A stretch of DNA of 64,000 nt from Acidimicrobiia bacterium (GCA_027494165.1 JAOSJM010000001.1:1-64000), one strand, 5' to 3'; shown: positions 48,169-59,441, counted from the first letter of the stretch. A program made the numbers and translations. Notes: a model not told the origin generated them from the letters alone.

Positions 48169-49758
48169 ATGAGCAGGTTGCCGGACTCGGGAGCCGGAGG
48201 CGACGTCCACGAGTGGGTCCCCCTCGTCGAGGACCTGGCCGAGCGGCGCGAGCGGGCCCTCGGCATGGGTGGCCCCGAGCAGGTCGAACGGCAGCACTCG
48301 ATGACCAAGCTCACGGTGCGCGAGCGCCTCGACCTCCTGCTCGACCCGGGCACGTGGGTGGAGTACGGGCAGCTCGCCGACCACATGGATCCGGGCCTGG
48401 GCGACCGCTACCTGGCGGCGGACGGCGTCGTGTGCGGCGTCGGCGAGATCGACGGCCGGCGGGTCGTGGTCGTCGCCTACGACTTCACCGTGATGGCCGG
48501 GTCCATGGGCGCCGTCGGCGAGCACAAGGTGTCACGCATGCGCGAGCTCGCCGTCCGCCAGCGCATCCCGATCGTGTGGCTGCTCGACTCCGCCGGGGCC
48601 CGCATCCAGCAGGCGGCCGGCTCCACCTTCGCCGGTGGCGGGGCCCTGTTCCGCGAGCAGGTGACGATGAGCGGGGTGGTCCCCCAGGTCGCGGCCATGC
48701 TCGGCCACTGCTCGGCGGGGACCGCGTACATCCCCGCCCTCGCCGACTTCGTGCCGATGGTCAAGGGCACGTCGTCGATGGCCCTGGGCGGGCGCCACCT
48801 CGTGAAGGCCGCCGTGGGCGAGGACGTCACCGAGGAGGAGATGGGCGGCTCGGCCGTCCACACGAAGGTCTCCGGCGTCGCCGACCTCGAGGTGGCCGAT
48901 GACCGCGAGTGCCTGGAGACCGTCCGCCGGTACCTCGGCTTCTTCCCGTCCCACAACCAGGAGGCGCCTCCCGTCGCGGAGTGCTCCGACCCGGTCGACC
49001 GGAGCGTCGCGGAGCTCTACGACATCGTCCCGACGGCGCCGCGCCGCGCGTACGACATGCGCAAGGTCGTGAAGGCGGTCGTCGACGACGGCGACTTCTT
49101 CCCGATGAAGCCCGAGTGGGCCAAGAACGTGGTCACCGGCCTGGCCCGGATCGGCGGACAGCCGGTGGGCGTCCTCGCCAACCAGCCGATGGTGCTGGGC
49201 GGGGCGCTGGATGTGAACGCGGCCGACAAGGCGGCCCGGTTCGTGTGGCTCTGCGACGCCTTCGGCATCCCGCTCGTGTTCCTCCACGACGTGCCCGGGT
49301 TCATCGTGGGCTCGGCGGTGGAGAAGCAGGGGATCATCCGCCACGGGGCCAAGATGCTCTTCGCCATCTCCGAGGCCACCGTTCCCAAGGTCAGCGTCGT
49401 CATGCGCAAGAGCTACGGCGCGGGCTACTTCGTGATGAACGGCACCGCCTACGAGGCCGACCACATCGTCGCCTGGCCCACCGCCGAGATCTCGGTGATG
49501 GGCCCCGACGGCGCGGTCAACATCATCTTCCGCAAGCAGATCGAGGCGGTGCCCGAGGAGGAGCGTGCGGCCAAGCGCCTGGAGCTGGCCGAGGAGATCC
49601 GCAAGACGATCGACCCCTACATCGCCGCCGGCCACGCCCTCGTCGACGACGTCGTGGACCCGGCCGAGACCCGGCTCGCGATCTGGCGGGGGCTGCAGCT
49701 CGCCCGCACCAAGCACGTCGACCGCCCGTGGCGCAAGCACGGGGTGCTCCCGGTCTGA
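48169..49758 (+). CDS. acyl-CoA carboxylase carboxyltransferase (beta) subunit
   Basis: KLTVRERLDLLLDPGTWVEYGQLADHMDPG, RQRIPIVWLLDSAGARIQQAAGSTFAGGGALF, VPGFIVGSAVEKQGIIRHGAKMLFAISEATVPKVSVVMRKSYGAGYFVMNG. Confidence 0.95.
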   Translation: MSRLPDSGAGGDVHEWVPLVEDLAERRERALGMGGPEQVERQHSMTKLTVRERLDLLLDPGTWVEYGQLADHMDPGLGDRYLAADGVVCGVGEIDGRRVVVVAYDFTVMAGSMGAVGEHKVSRMRELAVRQRIPIVWLLDSAGARIQQAAGSTFAGGGALFREQVTMSGVVPQVAAMLGHCSAGTAYIPALADFVPMVKGTSSMALGGRHLVKAAVGEDVTEEEMGGSAVHTKVSGVADLEVADDRECLETVRRYLGFFPSHNQEAPPVAECSDPVDRSVAELYDIVPTAPRRAYDMRKVVKAVVDDGDFFPMKPEWAKNVVTGLARIGGQPVGVLANQPMVLGGALDVNAADKAARFVWLCDAFGIPLVFLHDVPGFIVGSAVEKQGIIRHGAKMLFAISEATVPKVSVVMRKSYGAGYFVMNGTAYEADHIVAWPTAEISVMGPDGAVNIIFRKQIEAVPEEERAAKRLELAEEIRKTIDPYIAAGHALVDDVVDPAETRLAIWRGLQLARTKHVDRPWRKHGVLPV

Positions 49759-49793
49759 TCCCGCCGCGGACGCCCCGGCTACGATGCGCCGCC

Positions 49794-50012
49794 ATGGCCG
49801 AGATCCGGGCGGAGATCACCGCGAACGTGTGGCAGGTCGTCGTCGAGGAGGGTCAGCTCGTCGCCGAGGGCGACGAGCTCGTGATCCTCGAGTCGATGAA
49901 GATGGAGATCCCCGTGGCGACCGAGGTCCCCGGCGTCGTGCGCGAGCTGCACGTCGAGCCCGAGGACGTCGTGCAGGAGGGGGACCTCATCGCCGTCATC
50001 GACGAGTCCTGA
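49794..50012 (+). CDS. biotin carboxyl carrier-type protein (72 aa)
   Basis: MAEIRAEITANVWQVVVEEGQLVAEGDELVILESMKMEIPVATEVPGVVRELHVEPEDVVQEGDLIAVID; biotinylation motif ESMKME. Confidence 0.95.
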   Translation: MAEIRAEITANVWQVVVEEGQLVAEGDELVILESMKMEIPVATEVPGVVRELHVEPEDVVQEGDLIAVIDES

Positions 50013-50025
50013 TGGTCGCGAGTCC

Positions 50026-50813
50026 GTGATCCGCTGGGAGGTCCGCGGCCAGGTCGGCCTCGCCACGATGGATCGGCCGGAGCGGCGCAACGCCCTCGAC
50101 GCCGGGCACTGCGACGAGCTGCGGGACCACCTCGAGGGCTCCCACGACCTGCGGGCCGTGGTCGTCACCGGGTCCGGCGACCGTGCCTTCTGCTCGGGAG
50201 CCGACCTGGCCCGCCGCACCGAGGACACGGGAGGAGGGATCGAGCACGGCGGGGGCGACACCTTCCGGCCGGCCTTCGAGGCGATGCTCGACGCGATCGA
50301 GGACCATCCGTCCCCGGTGATCGCGGCCGTGAACGGCGCGGCCCTCGGGGCGGGGATGCAGCTCGCGGTGGCCTGCGACCTGCGGGTGGTGTCGTGGTCG
50401 GCGACCTTCGGGATCCCGGCCACGAAGCTCGGTGTGATGATCAGCGCCCGCAACGTCCAGCGGCTCGCCCAGCTCGTGGGGCTCGGGCCCGCCCACGACC
50501 TGCTCGTGACGGGCCGGACCGTCCACGTCGAGGAGGCCTCGGCGATCGGGCTGGTGCACCGGGCGGTCGAGGAGGTCCACCACGCGGCGCTGCACTGGGC
50601 GGAGGAGATCGCCCAGCTCGCGCCGCTCTCCGTCCGGGGGCACAAGCGCGCGCTGAAGCTGCTGGCCCGGGCCGGCGGCCTGCGTGGCGACCTCGACCCG
50701 GCGGCCCTGGGGGAGATCGCCGAGCTCGAGGCGGCGGCGTTCGCCAGCGAGGACCTCCAGGAGGGCCTGGCCGCGTTCGCCGAGAAGGCGCGCCGCGCTT
50801 CCAGGGCCGCTGA
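50026..50813 (+). CDS. enoyl-CoA hydratase, frame-interrupted near C-terminus
   Basis: MDRPERRNALDAGHCDELRDHL, RAFCSGADLARR, GAALGAGMQLAVACDLRVVSWSATFGIPATKLG; expected terminus FAEKRAPRFQGR* lies in other frame. Confidence 0.9.
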
Positions 50814-50844
50814 CCCCCCACCCGTCTCCGGGATGGCGCGGTTT

Positions 50845-50866
50845 CGGGGTCCTGGACCCCGTTTCC
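50845..50866 (+). terminator. intrinsic-terminator-like hairpin
   Basis: CGGGGT-CCTGG-ACCCCG followed by TTTCC, between convergent genes. Confidence 0.55.
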
Positions 50867-50940
50867 GCACCAACCCGGCGAGGGGAGGGGGCCGCCGGCG
50901 TCGGGCAGGGACGGCCCGGGGGGGGGGGAGGCGGCCGAGG

Positions 50941-52341
50941 TCAGGGCTCGGCGGGGAACCAGCTCCCGTGGAACCCGAACGGCACGCGCCGCGGCATGTG
51001 GATCCGGGCCACCGGCCCGCCCGCCACGTCACGGGCGTCGAGCACGACGACGTCGCTCGTGTCGTGCTCGGCGTCGTACACGAACGAGACCAGCCAGCCG
51101 TCGTCCTCGGCGGTGCCGCCGGGGTCGGGCGCGAACACCGGCTCCCCGACCACGTGTCCCGCCCCGAACGAGCACACGGCCCGCTCGCCGCGCTCGAGGT
51201 CGTGGCGGACCACCGCGTCGAAGGCGCCGAAGCCGGTCGAGGGCCCGGTGATCGCCCCGACGTACCCGTAGCGGTGCCGGCGCCCGGCCCGGCGATCGTC
51301 GATCCGCGGGAAGTCCGAGGGGAGGTCGTCGAGCTGCTCCCAGGAGGCCGTGCCGGACCCGAGGTCCACCGTGAAGCGGCCGAGACGCCCGTTGGCCCCC
51401 TCCGGCGGGGGACCGTCGCCGAGGCCGATGTCCATGTCCTCCATCCGGCAGGCGTCGACGTGCACGTGAGAGCCCTCGGTCCAGGCGTTGAGGAAGTGGA
51501 AGACGTAGCAGGGATCGACCTCGCACCACACCACGTCGCGAGCGTCGCCGTCGCGGGGCATGACCCCGAGGCGGGCACCGAGCTCGGGGCGCCAGCTCAG
51601 CATCTCGCCCCCGGCGGCGAAGCCCTCGAGGTCGAAGACCGCCGGTGCGTCGAGGAACACCACGTGCTCGGCGGTGACCACGAAGTCGTGCATCATCACC
51701 GGCGCCGGGAGCTCGAGGTCGACGTGGCGCGTGAGCTCCCCTGCGGCGTCGACCACGTAGTACCGGAGGAACGGCGGGAGGGCCGAGTACCCGAAGAACA
51801 GCAGCTCGCCCGAGTCGGGGTCGATCTTGGGGTGCGCGGTCATGGCGCCGAGGAGCCGCCCGCCGAAGTCGAAGGGACCCACGGTCGCGAGCTCCGGGTT
51901 CACCTCGGTCGGCGGCCCGGCCTCCCAGAGTGCCAGGATCCGCCCGGCGTGGCGGATCACGTGGGTGTTCGCCACGTTCTTCATCGGGCCCGCGTCGCCG
52001 ACCACGTCGGGCCCGGGGAAGTCGGCGTCGGCCATCCCCCCGTAGAGCGCGCGCCGGGCCCCGATCTCGGCCATCAGCCCGGCGCTGCGGATCCAGCGGT
52101 TCCGGTACGACGCCCGGCCCTCGTCGAGGGATACGGCGTGCAGCATCCCGTCGCCGTCGAAGATGTGGTAGCGGCCCTTGGGCTCGAACATCGGGTTCGG
52201 CCCGTTGCGCACGAAGGTTCCCCGGAGGGCCCCCGGGATCTCGCCCGTGACGGCGAGCTCGGCCACCTCGAGCTCGTCGTCGACCGGGGCGTACACGCCG
52301 GCGAGGAACGGGCTCCGCCGGGTGTTCGAGACCTGAGCCAT
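50941..52341 (-). CDS. carotenoid oxygenase family protein
   Basis: NTRRSPFLAGVYAPVDDELEVAELAVTGEIPGALRGTFVRNGPNPMFEPKGRYHIFDGDGMLHAV; MTAHPKIDPDSGELLFFGY; MMHDFVVTAEHVVFLD. Confidence 0.95.
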   Translation of the reverse strand: MAQVSNTRRSPFLAGVYAPVDDELEVAELAVTGEIPGALRGTFVRNGPNPMFEPKGRYHIFDGDGMLHAVSLDEGRASYRNRWIRSAGLMAEIGARRALYGGMADADFPGPDVVGDAGPMKNVANTHVIRHAGRILALWEAGPPTEVNPELATVGPFDFGGRLLGAMTAHPKIDPDSGELLFFGYSALPPFLRYYVVDAAGELTRHVDLELPAPVMMHDFVVTAEHVVFLDAPAVFDLEGFAAGGEMLSWRPELGARLGVMPRDGDARDVVWCEVDPCYVFHFLNAWTEGSHVHVDACRMEDMDIGLGDGPPPEGANGRLGRFTVDLGSGTASWEQLDDLPSDFPRIDDRRAGRRHRYGYVGAITGPSTGFGAFDAVVRHDLERGERAVCSFGAGHVVGEPVFAPDPGGTAEDDGWLVSFVYDAEHDTSDVVVLDARDVAGGPVARIHMPRRVPFGFHGSWFPAEP

Positions 52342-52418
52342 CGGAGTCCCCCCTCGCTCGGCCCGCCCGCCGGTCCCGGTCCGGTGGGCTCACGCCGAAC
52401 TGTACCGGGTGGCCCTCC

Positions 52419-52868
52419 TCAGGGGAGCCGCTCGGCCCGCCTCGCCGCCACGAGGCGCGCCACCGCCCAGACCGCCGCCAGCGACCAGACCACGGCGAGG
52501 ACCGTGAGCGTGGCGGTGCCGTAGTCGAGCGGCTGGATGGTCGGGTTGCCGGTCTTCTCGGCCGTGCCCCGCAGCGGGGCCCACGCCACCAGCAGCACGA
52601 GCCCGGTGCCCACCAACCCGGCCTGCACGGGAGGTCGCCAGGGAGCGGGGACGAGCCGCCCGAGCAGCACCCCGAGCAGCACGACCGCCGGGGCGAGGAG
52701 GAGGTCGTGGAAGAGGTCGAGGCCCACGAGCCACGCCGCCCATCGCAGGCGCTCGCCGCCGTCGAGGTCGGACACCGCGCCGGCGACGCCGAAGACCATC
52801 GTCCCGCCCCCGACGACCAGGGCGGCCCAGAAGAGCGGGCCGTACCGCGACGACCCGGACCTGCTCAC
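52419..52868 (-). CDS. small 4-TM membrane protein
   Basis: Hydrophobic protein RYGPLFWAALVVGGGTMVFGVAGAV...; GTG overlaps stop of upstream Mo-oxidoreductase. Confidence 0.75.
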   Translation of the reverse strand: MSRSGSSRYGPLFWAALVVGGGTMVFGVAGAVSDLDGGERLRWAAWLVGLDLFHDLLLAPAVVLLGVLLGRLVPAPWRPPVQAGLVGTGLVLLVAWAPLRGTAEKTGNPTIQPLDYGTATLTVLAVVWSLAAVWAVARLVAARRAERLP

Positions 52869-54041
52869 CGGACCTCCAGGCGGCCGACCCACTTGGTCTG
52901 CATCACCCCGGGCCGGTTCGGTCCGATGAGCCGCACCGGGAAGCCGTGCTCGAGGTGGAGCGCCTCGCCGTCGACCTCGAGCGCGAGGAGGGTGTCGCGG
53001 TCCCGCGCGTGGTGGCGGTCGAGCTCGGAGGTGCGCTGGCGCGGCCGGGGTTGGAGCGACACGACGGTCACCTCCGCGTCGGGCCGGGCCCCGGCCCGGT
53101 CGAGGAGGTCGCGGACCCGGACGCCCCGCCAGCGGGCCTCGGCGCTCCAACCCTCGACGCAGGCGATCGGCAGGGTGGCCTCGTGCTGGGGCAGGGCGCG
53201 CAGGTCGTCGAGCGACAGCTCCAGCGGGCGCTTCGCGCCGGGCCCGTCGATGACGAGCCGGTACGCCGGATCACGGGCCAGCTCGACCACGCCGGCGGAG
53301 CGGGCGGTGCGGTTGACGGGGAACCCCTGCGGGCCGACGTCGGGACGGCGGGGCGCGAGGAGGGCGAGCCGGCGGAGGGGGTGGAACGTCTGGCCCACGG
53401 TGAACACGGTGAGGAGCGCAGCGCTGCCGAACACGGTGGCGAGGAAGCCCCGGCGGTCCATCCCCCGCCCGCGGTCGGGGGTGGCGCGAGGAGGTCCCGC
53501 CGACCCCGACCGAGAGCCGAGCGGGTCGCGGCGGCCTTGGCGCCCACGTGGACCACGAGGGCACCGATCGTGACCCACGCCGCCCAGTAGTGGCCCTCCC
53601 GGAAGCCGAAGCCCCAGGGCCGCCAGATGTTGACGTTGGAGAGGCCGGTGAACAGCAGCAGGAGGCCGCCGCCCACGAGTGGCAGCAGGCTGATCCGCTC
53701 GAGCGCGTGGGCCACGCTCGTGAACGGCGGCCAGGCGAAGAGCTTCGGGAAGACCACCCAGAGCTTGGCGAGCAGCAGCGGGATGCTGGCGATCCCGGCG
53801 GCGACGTGGAGCCCCTGGGTGAACCGGTAGAGGCCCGCGGGGCGGGGCGGCCAGTGGAACCAGTCCGGGGGTCCTGGATCAGGTGGGAGACGAGGCCGGT
53901 GACGAAGCACACCGAGAACGCCACGCCGAGGGCCACGCCGAGCACGGCCGCGATCCGCTCGTCGTGGAGCCGGCTCGTGAACGCGCCCTCGCGGAAGGGA
54001 GGGATCGGAGGCGGCGCGGGCCAGCGGAGCCGCCGGCTCAC
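52865..54041 (-). CDS. membrane (cytochrome b-like) + molybdopterin-dependent sulfite-oxidase-like protein, frame-interrupted twice
   Basis: FTSRLHDERIAAVLGVALGVAFSVCFVTGLVSHLIQDP / PDWFHWPPRPAGLYRFTQGLHVAAGIASIPLLLAKLW / MDRRGFLATVFGSAAL...PIACVEGWSAEARWRGVRVRDLLDRAG; breaks at C5 53462-53466 and G5 53867-53871. Confidence 0.85.
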
Positions 54042-54702
54042 GGCCCGGCCCTCCCGCCCGGGGGCCGGTTCGGCGGGGCGTCGAGGCGGGCGAACCAGCG
54101 GCCCCCCGCCACCCAGGCGTGCACGAGCCCCAATCCGGCCCGGCGGGCCAGGCCGGCGAGCTCGCAGGCCGCCACCCGCCGGAGGTGGAACCACGGACCG
54201 GCGGAGCCGTCCACCTCCAGGCGGACCCGCTCGGGCGCGGCCCGCCGGCCCGGAGCCTCCACCTCGACGAGGATCCGTCCCCCGGGCGCAGGAGGGCCGC
54301 GACGCGGGCCAGCAGGGCGACCGGGTCGCCGCCGATCCCGATGTTGCCGTCGAGGAGGAGCGCGGTGCCCCACCGTCCCGCACCGGGGAGCGGGTCGAAC
54401 ACCGACCGTTCCAGGACCGTGGCCCCTCGGCGGCGCGCGACGGCCGCCACGTTCGGGGTGACGTCGATCCCCATGGCCACGACGCCCTGCTCGGCCAGGG
54501 CGAGCACGTGGCGGCCCGGACCGCACCCGACGTCGAGCACGGGTGGTGCCACGTGGGCGAGGAGGGCCAGCTCCTCGGCCGACGCCGGCGCGAACCAGCG
54601 CTCGACCGGGTGCCGGTGGACCGGTCTCCCGTCGGCGCCGACGAGGCGGGGCCGGGTCGGGCCGGCCGGCCCGGCGTGGACGATCGGGGGCCGGCCGGTC
54701 AC
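54038..54702 (-). CDS. class I SAM-dependent methyltransferase, frame-interrupted
   Basis: PPVLDVGCGPGRHVLALAEQGVVAMGIDVTPNVAAVARRRGA; C-term GRILVEVEAPGRRAAPERVRLEV; break at C5 54279-54283. Confidence 0.85.
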
Positions 54703-55367
54703 GGCCGCCCGCCGGGAGGAGCGGGCTCGGCGGGTCCGCCGACGGCGACGAGCGCGGCCGCGAACCTCGACGAGGGTGCCTCGCGGGCCACGGCCCGGGC
54801 GTCGTCGATCCGGTCGACGTCGCGCAGCACCGGGAGGCGCGCGACGCGAAGGCCCAGCCGCCGCAGCCGGTCGAGCTGGCACGCCCCCGTGCGGTCGGTG
54901 CTCATCGGGACGCCGAGGAGAGCGGTCGGGTCGGGCTCGCGCAGCCCGAGCGCCCAGAAGCCGCCGTCGGCCGCCGGCCCGAGCACGGCGTCGACCCGCC
55001 TCGTGAGGCGGCGAGCGCAGCCGGCGAGCAGGTCCGGCGTCACCTGGGGCGTGTCCATCCCGACGAGGAGCGCGGGGCCGTCCACCGCGGTGAAGGCCGA
55101 GGCGAGCCGCTCGTCGAGGCCCTCACCGCGCTGGGGCACGACCTCGACGCGGTCGGGCAGCCAGGGGCCCGGCACGCCGGCGAGGGCGAGGACCCGCCGG
55201 CGCGCCGGCGTCGCCGCCACCGCGGCCAGCGTGTCGGCGAGCGAGGCCCGGGCGAGGCGCGCGGCCTGCTCGGGGGTGCACGGCGGGCACAGCCGCGTCT
55301 TGGCCCGGCCCGGCTCCGGAGCCTTGGCGATGACGAGCAGCGTCACGTCGTCCGGTGAGAGCCTCAC
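54699..55367 (-). CDS. DUF2064/TIGR04282-type glycosyltransferase-like protein
   Basis: LLVIAKAPEPGRAKTRLCPPCTPEQAARLARASLADTL, LLVGMDTPQVTPDLL, DAVLGPAADGGFWALGL. Confidence 0.9.
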   Translation of the reverse strand: MRLSPDDVTLLVIAKAPEPGRAKTRLCPPCTPEQAARLARASLADTLAAVAATPARRRVLALAGVPGPWLPDRVEVVPQRGEGLDERLASAFTAVDGPALLVGMDTPQVTPDLLAGCARRLTRRVDAVLGPAADGGFWALGLREPDPTALLGVPMSTDRTGACQLDRLRRLGLRVARLPVLRDVDRIDDARAVAREAPSSRFAAALVAVGGPAEPAPPGGRP

Positions 55368-55395
55368 GGTGACCCCGCGGTGCCGGCCCTGACGG

Positions 55396-56037
55396 TCACC
55401 GCAGGACCGCCGCCATGTCGCGGACCGCCCGCAGCGTCCCGCGGACCGTGCCGGTGACCTTCGAGCGCCCCACCCGGGGGGCGTAGGACACGTCGACCTC
55501 GTGGATGCGCCACCCGGCCCGGCCGGCCTTCAGGACCATCTCGAGCGGCCAGCCGAATCGGCGGTCGGCGAGGCCGAGGGCCAGCAGGGCGTCCCGGCGC
55601 GCGGCCCGCATCGGGCCGAGATCGGTGAGCGGCGCACCGGTCGCGTGCCGGATCCGGTGGGCCAGGTACCGGTTGGCGAGGCGCGCGTGGACCGGCCACG
55701 CGTCCCGGGCCGCGTGCCGGGCGCCGAGCACGAGGTCGGCCCGCCCGGACTCCACGGGCCCGGCCACCCGGGGGAGGTCGCCGCCGTCGAGCGAGCCGTC
55801 GCAGTCCATGAAGCAGACGACGTCGGCGGTGGCGGCGAGCAGGCCGGCCCAGCAGGCGGCGCCGAAGCCGCGGCGGGGCTCCTCGACCACGCGGGCCCCG
55901 AGCGTCCGGGCGACGTCGCCCGACCCGTCGGCGGAGCCGTTGTCGACGACGATCGGCGTGTAGCCGGCGGGCAGCCCGGCGAGGACCCCCGGGATGGCCG
56001 CCTCCTCGTCGAGCACCGGCAGCACGACGTCGGGCAC
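55396..56037 (-). CDS. family 2 glycosyltransferase
   Basis: [80 protein letters not shown]. Confidence 0.95.
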   Translation of the reverse strand: MPDVVLPVLDEEAAIPGVLAGLPAGYTPIVVDNGSADGSGDVARTLGARVVEEPRRGFGAACWAGLLAATADVVCFMDCDGSLDGGDLPRVAGPVESGRADLVLGARHAARDAWPVHARLANRYLAHRIRHATGAPLTDLGPMRAARRDALLALGLADRRFGWPLEMVLKAGRAGWRIHEVDVSYAPRVGRSKVTGTVRGTLRAVRDMAAVLR

Positions 56038-56151
56038 GGTTGCCGAGGCTAACGATCGGCGGGCCCGTCCGGAGGGCGTCTCGGCTTACGATTCGCGAAA
56101 GTCGCCGGCGGCCACCGGCCCGCTTCGGGAGGCGCCGGTACAGTCGGCCCC

Positions 56152-57501
56152 GTGGTGACGACCGACGTCGCGGCGCGCGCGCCGTCGAGCGGCGCCGCCG
56201 GCCGGACGGGCCGGGCGGCGATCGCGTGGTCCGTCGTGGCGCTCGGGGCGTGGGCCCTGCTCCTCGTCGTCGCCCGGCTCTGGGGACGGGCGCTGCTCGA
56301 CGACGGGCACGTGCTCCGACTCGGGGCCCCGCCGCTCGTCGGCTGGGACGACTGGCGGCCGTCGGTCCGACTCCTGGCCCCGCTCGCGGCGGCAGCCCTG
56401 GTCGTGCTGGTGGGTCCGCGACTCGCCTCCCGCCGGCCGTGGCGGGTGGTCCTGGCCGGGGCGGTCGCGGCCACGGCGCTGTGGGCCGTAGCGCTGGCCC
56501 TGGTCGACGGGGTCGAGGGGATCACCCGACCGCTCGTGCTCCCCGGCGACGAGTACCTGCTCGACGTCCCGTCGGTGGGCTCGGCCGGGGACTTCCTGGC
56601 CTCGTTCACCGACGAGATCGACGGCTACGTGACCCACGTGCGGAGCCACCCGCCCGGCATGCTGCTCCTGCTGTGGTCGATGGACCGGATCGGGCTGGGG
56701 GGCACGGGCTGGGCGGCCGTCCTGTGCATCGGTGGCGGGGCGATGGCCGTGGCCGCCGTCCTCGTCGCGCTGCGCGACGTCGCCGGCGAGCGCCTGGCCC
56801 GCGCCGCGGCCCCGTTCGTGGTCCTCGCCCCGGCCGCCCTCTGGATCGCCACCACGGCCGACGCCTTCTTCGCCGGGGTGGGGGCCTGGGCGGTCACCCT
56901 CCTCGTCCTCGCCACCGGCCGGCGCGACGGGCGCGGCGACCTCTACGCCGTGGGAAGCGGCCTGCTCTTCGGCGCTGCGCTCATGCTCTCCTACGGCCTG
57001 GTCCTGCTCGCGCTGCTGCCGGGTGCGGTCGCGCTCCACCGTCGCCGGGTGCGCCCCCTCGTGCTCGGTGCCGTCGCGGCCGTTGCCGTGCTCGCGGCCT
57101 TCGCGGTGGCCGGGTTCTGGTGGCCCGAGGGGCTGAGGGTGACCCGGCGCGAGTACCTCGAGAGCGTGGCCCGGACCCGTCCCTTCCGCTACTTCGTGGT
57201 CGCCAACCTGGCCGCGTTCGGTCTGGCGCTGGGCCCCGCCGTGGCCGTGGGCCTCGCCCGGCTGCGCGAGGCGCGCGTGTGGCTGCTCGTCGGTGCGGCC
57301 CTGGTGGCGGTCGTGGTCGCCGACCTCAGCGGCATGTCCAAGGGGGAGGTCGAGCGCATCTGGCTGCCCTTCGCCCTGTGGGTGCTGCCGGCGGGTGTGG
57401 CGCTCGCGGTCCGGCGGCCGGCCGTCGCCGTCCGGGGTTGGCTCGCCCTCCAGGCCGGCGTCGCCCTGCTCGTCCAGACCGGCGTCCGGACGAGGTGGTA
57501 G
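56152..57501 (+). CDS. multi-TM protein, possible lipid-linked (GT-C-like) glycosyltransferase
   Basis: About 10 TM segments; [36 protein letters not shown] motif seen in GT-C-type proteins. Confidence 0.6.
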   Translation: MVTTDVAARAPSSGAAGRTGRAAIAWSVVALGAWALLLVVARLWGRALLDDGHVLRLGAPPLVGWDDWRPSVRLLAPLAAAALVVLVGPRLASRRPWRVVLAGAVAATALWAVALALVDGVEGITRPLVLPGDEYLLDVPSVGSAGDFLASFTDEIDGYVTHVRSHPPGMLLLLWSMDRIGLGGTGWAAVLCIGGGAMAVAAVLVALRDVAGERLARAAAPFVVLAPAALWIATTADAFFAGVGAWAVTLLVLATGRRDGRGDLYAVGSGLLFGAALMLSYGLVLLALLPGAVALHRRRVRPLVLGAVAAVAVLAAFAVAGFWWPEGLRVTRREYLESVARTRPFRYFVVANLAAFGLALGPAVAVGLARLREARVWLLVGAALVAVVVADLSGMSKGEVERIWLPFALWVLPAGVALAVRRPAVAVRGWLALQAGVALLVQTGVRTRW

Positions 57502-57506
57502 CGGGC

Positions 57507-58204
57507 GTGGGCACGGAGCCGGTGACCCGGGTCCTCGTGGTGGAGGACGATCTCACGGTCGCCGAGGTCGTCACCCGCTACCTGGAGCGGGAGGGGTTCC
57601 GGGTGGAGGCCGTGAGCGACGGGCTCGAGGCGGTGCGGCGAGCCACCGAGACCCTGCCCGATCTCGTGGTGCTCGACCTGATGCTGCCGGGTCTCGACGG
57701 GCTCGAGGTGTGCCGGCGGCTGCGGGCGCTGGCGCCGGTCCCGGTCGTGATGCTCACGGCGCGGGGAGACGAGGACGATCGCGTCGTCGGCCTGGAGCTG
57801 GGGGCGGACGACTACGTCGCCAAGCCGTTCTCGCCCCGCGAGCTCACCGCCCGGGTGAAGGCGGTGCTCCGCCGGGCCCGGGGCCGCTGCAGCCGGTGGT
57901 GAGCGGGACGGTGATCGAGGCGGGCGACCTGGAGATCGACGTGGGCGCCCACGAGGTGCGTCGCCGGGGTGAGCCGGTGGCCCTCACCGCTCGCGAGTTC
58001 GAGCTGCTCGCCTTCCTGGCCCGCCACCCGCGCCGGGCCTTCCGCCGGGAGGAGCTGCTGGAGCACGTGTGGGGGTACACGTACGGCGACACCTCGACGG
58101 TCACCGTGCACATCCGCCGGCTCCGCGAGAAGGTGGAGGACGACCCGTCCGCACCGAGGAGGATCACGACGGTATGGGGAGTCGGGTACCGCTTCGACGA
58201 CTGA
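57507..58204 (+). CDS. OmpR-family response regulator, frame-interrupted
   Basis: [67 protein letters not shown] / [52 protein letters not shown]; break at G4 57880-57883. Confidence 0.9.
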
Positions 58205-59411
58205 GCCGGCCCGCGCCGCTGGTGTCGGCCGTGCTCGTCGCGGGCGGCCTGCTCACGGCGGGCGTGGCCGCGGCGGCGTCGATGCCGGGGTGGGACGTCG
58301 TGCAGCTCGCGGGGACCGCCGCCGGAGGCGCCGTGGTGGCCGGCGTGCTCGGGACGCTCGTGCTGCACGCCCTGCGGGGCCGGTCGGTCGCGGTCCAGAT
58401 GGTGACGGTCGCGCTCACCGCGCTGGCGGCGGTCGGGGTGGGAGCCTGGGCGGCGGCCCGGGCCATGTTCCTCTCCGACCACGACCTGTCCGCGCTCGGG
58501 GTGGTCCTGGCCGCGGCAGGAACCGTGGCGGTGGCGGTCTCGCTCGTGCTCGGGGCCCGGGTGGGGGCGGCGAGCCATGCGCTGGTGGCCGCGGCTCGCC
58601 GGATCGGCGACGGCCGGCCGGCGACCGTGCCCGGGGCGGGCGCTCCACGGGAGCTGGCCCGGCTGGCCGGGGAGCTCGAAGAGATGGCCGACCACCTGGC
58701 CGAGTCGCGCCGGCGGGAGCGGGCCGTCGAGGCGTCTCGGCGCGAGCTCGTGGCCTGGGTGTCGCACGACCTCCGCACGCCCCTGGCGGGGATCCGGGCC
58801 ATCGCCGAGGCGCTGGAGGACGGCGTCGTGACCGACCCGGCGACCGTGGCGCGCTACCACGCGACGCTGCGAGAGGAGGCGGAGCGGCTCGCGGGTCTCG
58901 TCGACGACCTGTTCGAGCTCAGCCGCACCCAGGCGGGGGTGCTCCGGCTGGAGCTGGAGCGGGTGTCGCTGCGCGACCTCGTGTCCGACGTCCTCGCGGG
59001 GGTCGCGCCCGTCGCCCGGGCCAAGGGGGTCCGGCTCGAGGGACGGGTGCACGGGCCGACGCCCGAGCTGGCGGTCTCCGCCCCCGAGCTGCTGCGGGCC
59101 CTGCGCAACATCCTCGAGAACGCCATCCGCCACACACCCGGCGACGGGACGGTGGTGGTGGAGGCCGGGGTGGAGGACGACCGGGCGTTCGTGTCGGTGG
59201 CCGACACGGGCGGGGGGATCCCGAGGCGGATCTCGAGCGGGTGTTCGAGGTGGCGTTCCGGGGCGACCCGGCCCGCACCCCCGGCGGCGGCGCGGGGTTG
59301 GGGCTGGCGATCGCGCGCGGCCTCGTCGAGGCGCACCGGGGCGAGATCACCGTCCGCAACGAGGACGGCGGGTGCTGCTTCACCGTGCGCCTCCCCCTCG
59401 ACGGGGCGTGA
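58174..59411 (+). CDS. sensor histidine kinase, frame-interrupted
   Basis: AWVSHDLRTPLAGIRAIAEALEDG; RNILENAIRHTPGDG; VADTGGGIP / EADLERVFEVAFRGDPARTPGGGAGLGLAIARGLVEAHRG; break near 59220-59222. Confidence 0.9.
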
Positions 59412-59441
59412 CGGCGGGCGGTGGGCTCCGGACGTCCGGGG

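Noticed and set aside
50918-50928. G11 homopolymer as a phase-variable tract
   Set aside because: Intergenic between convergent genes; length unreliable given homopolymer errors in this sequence.
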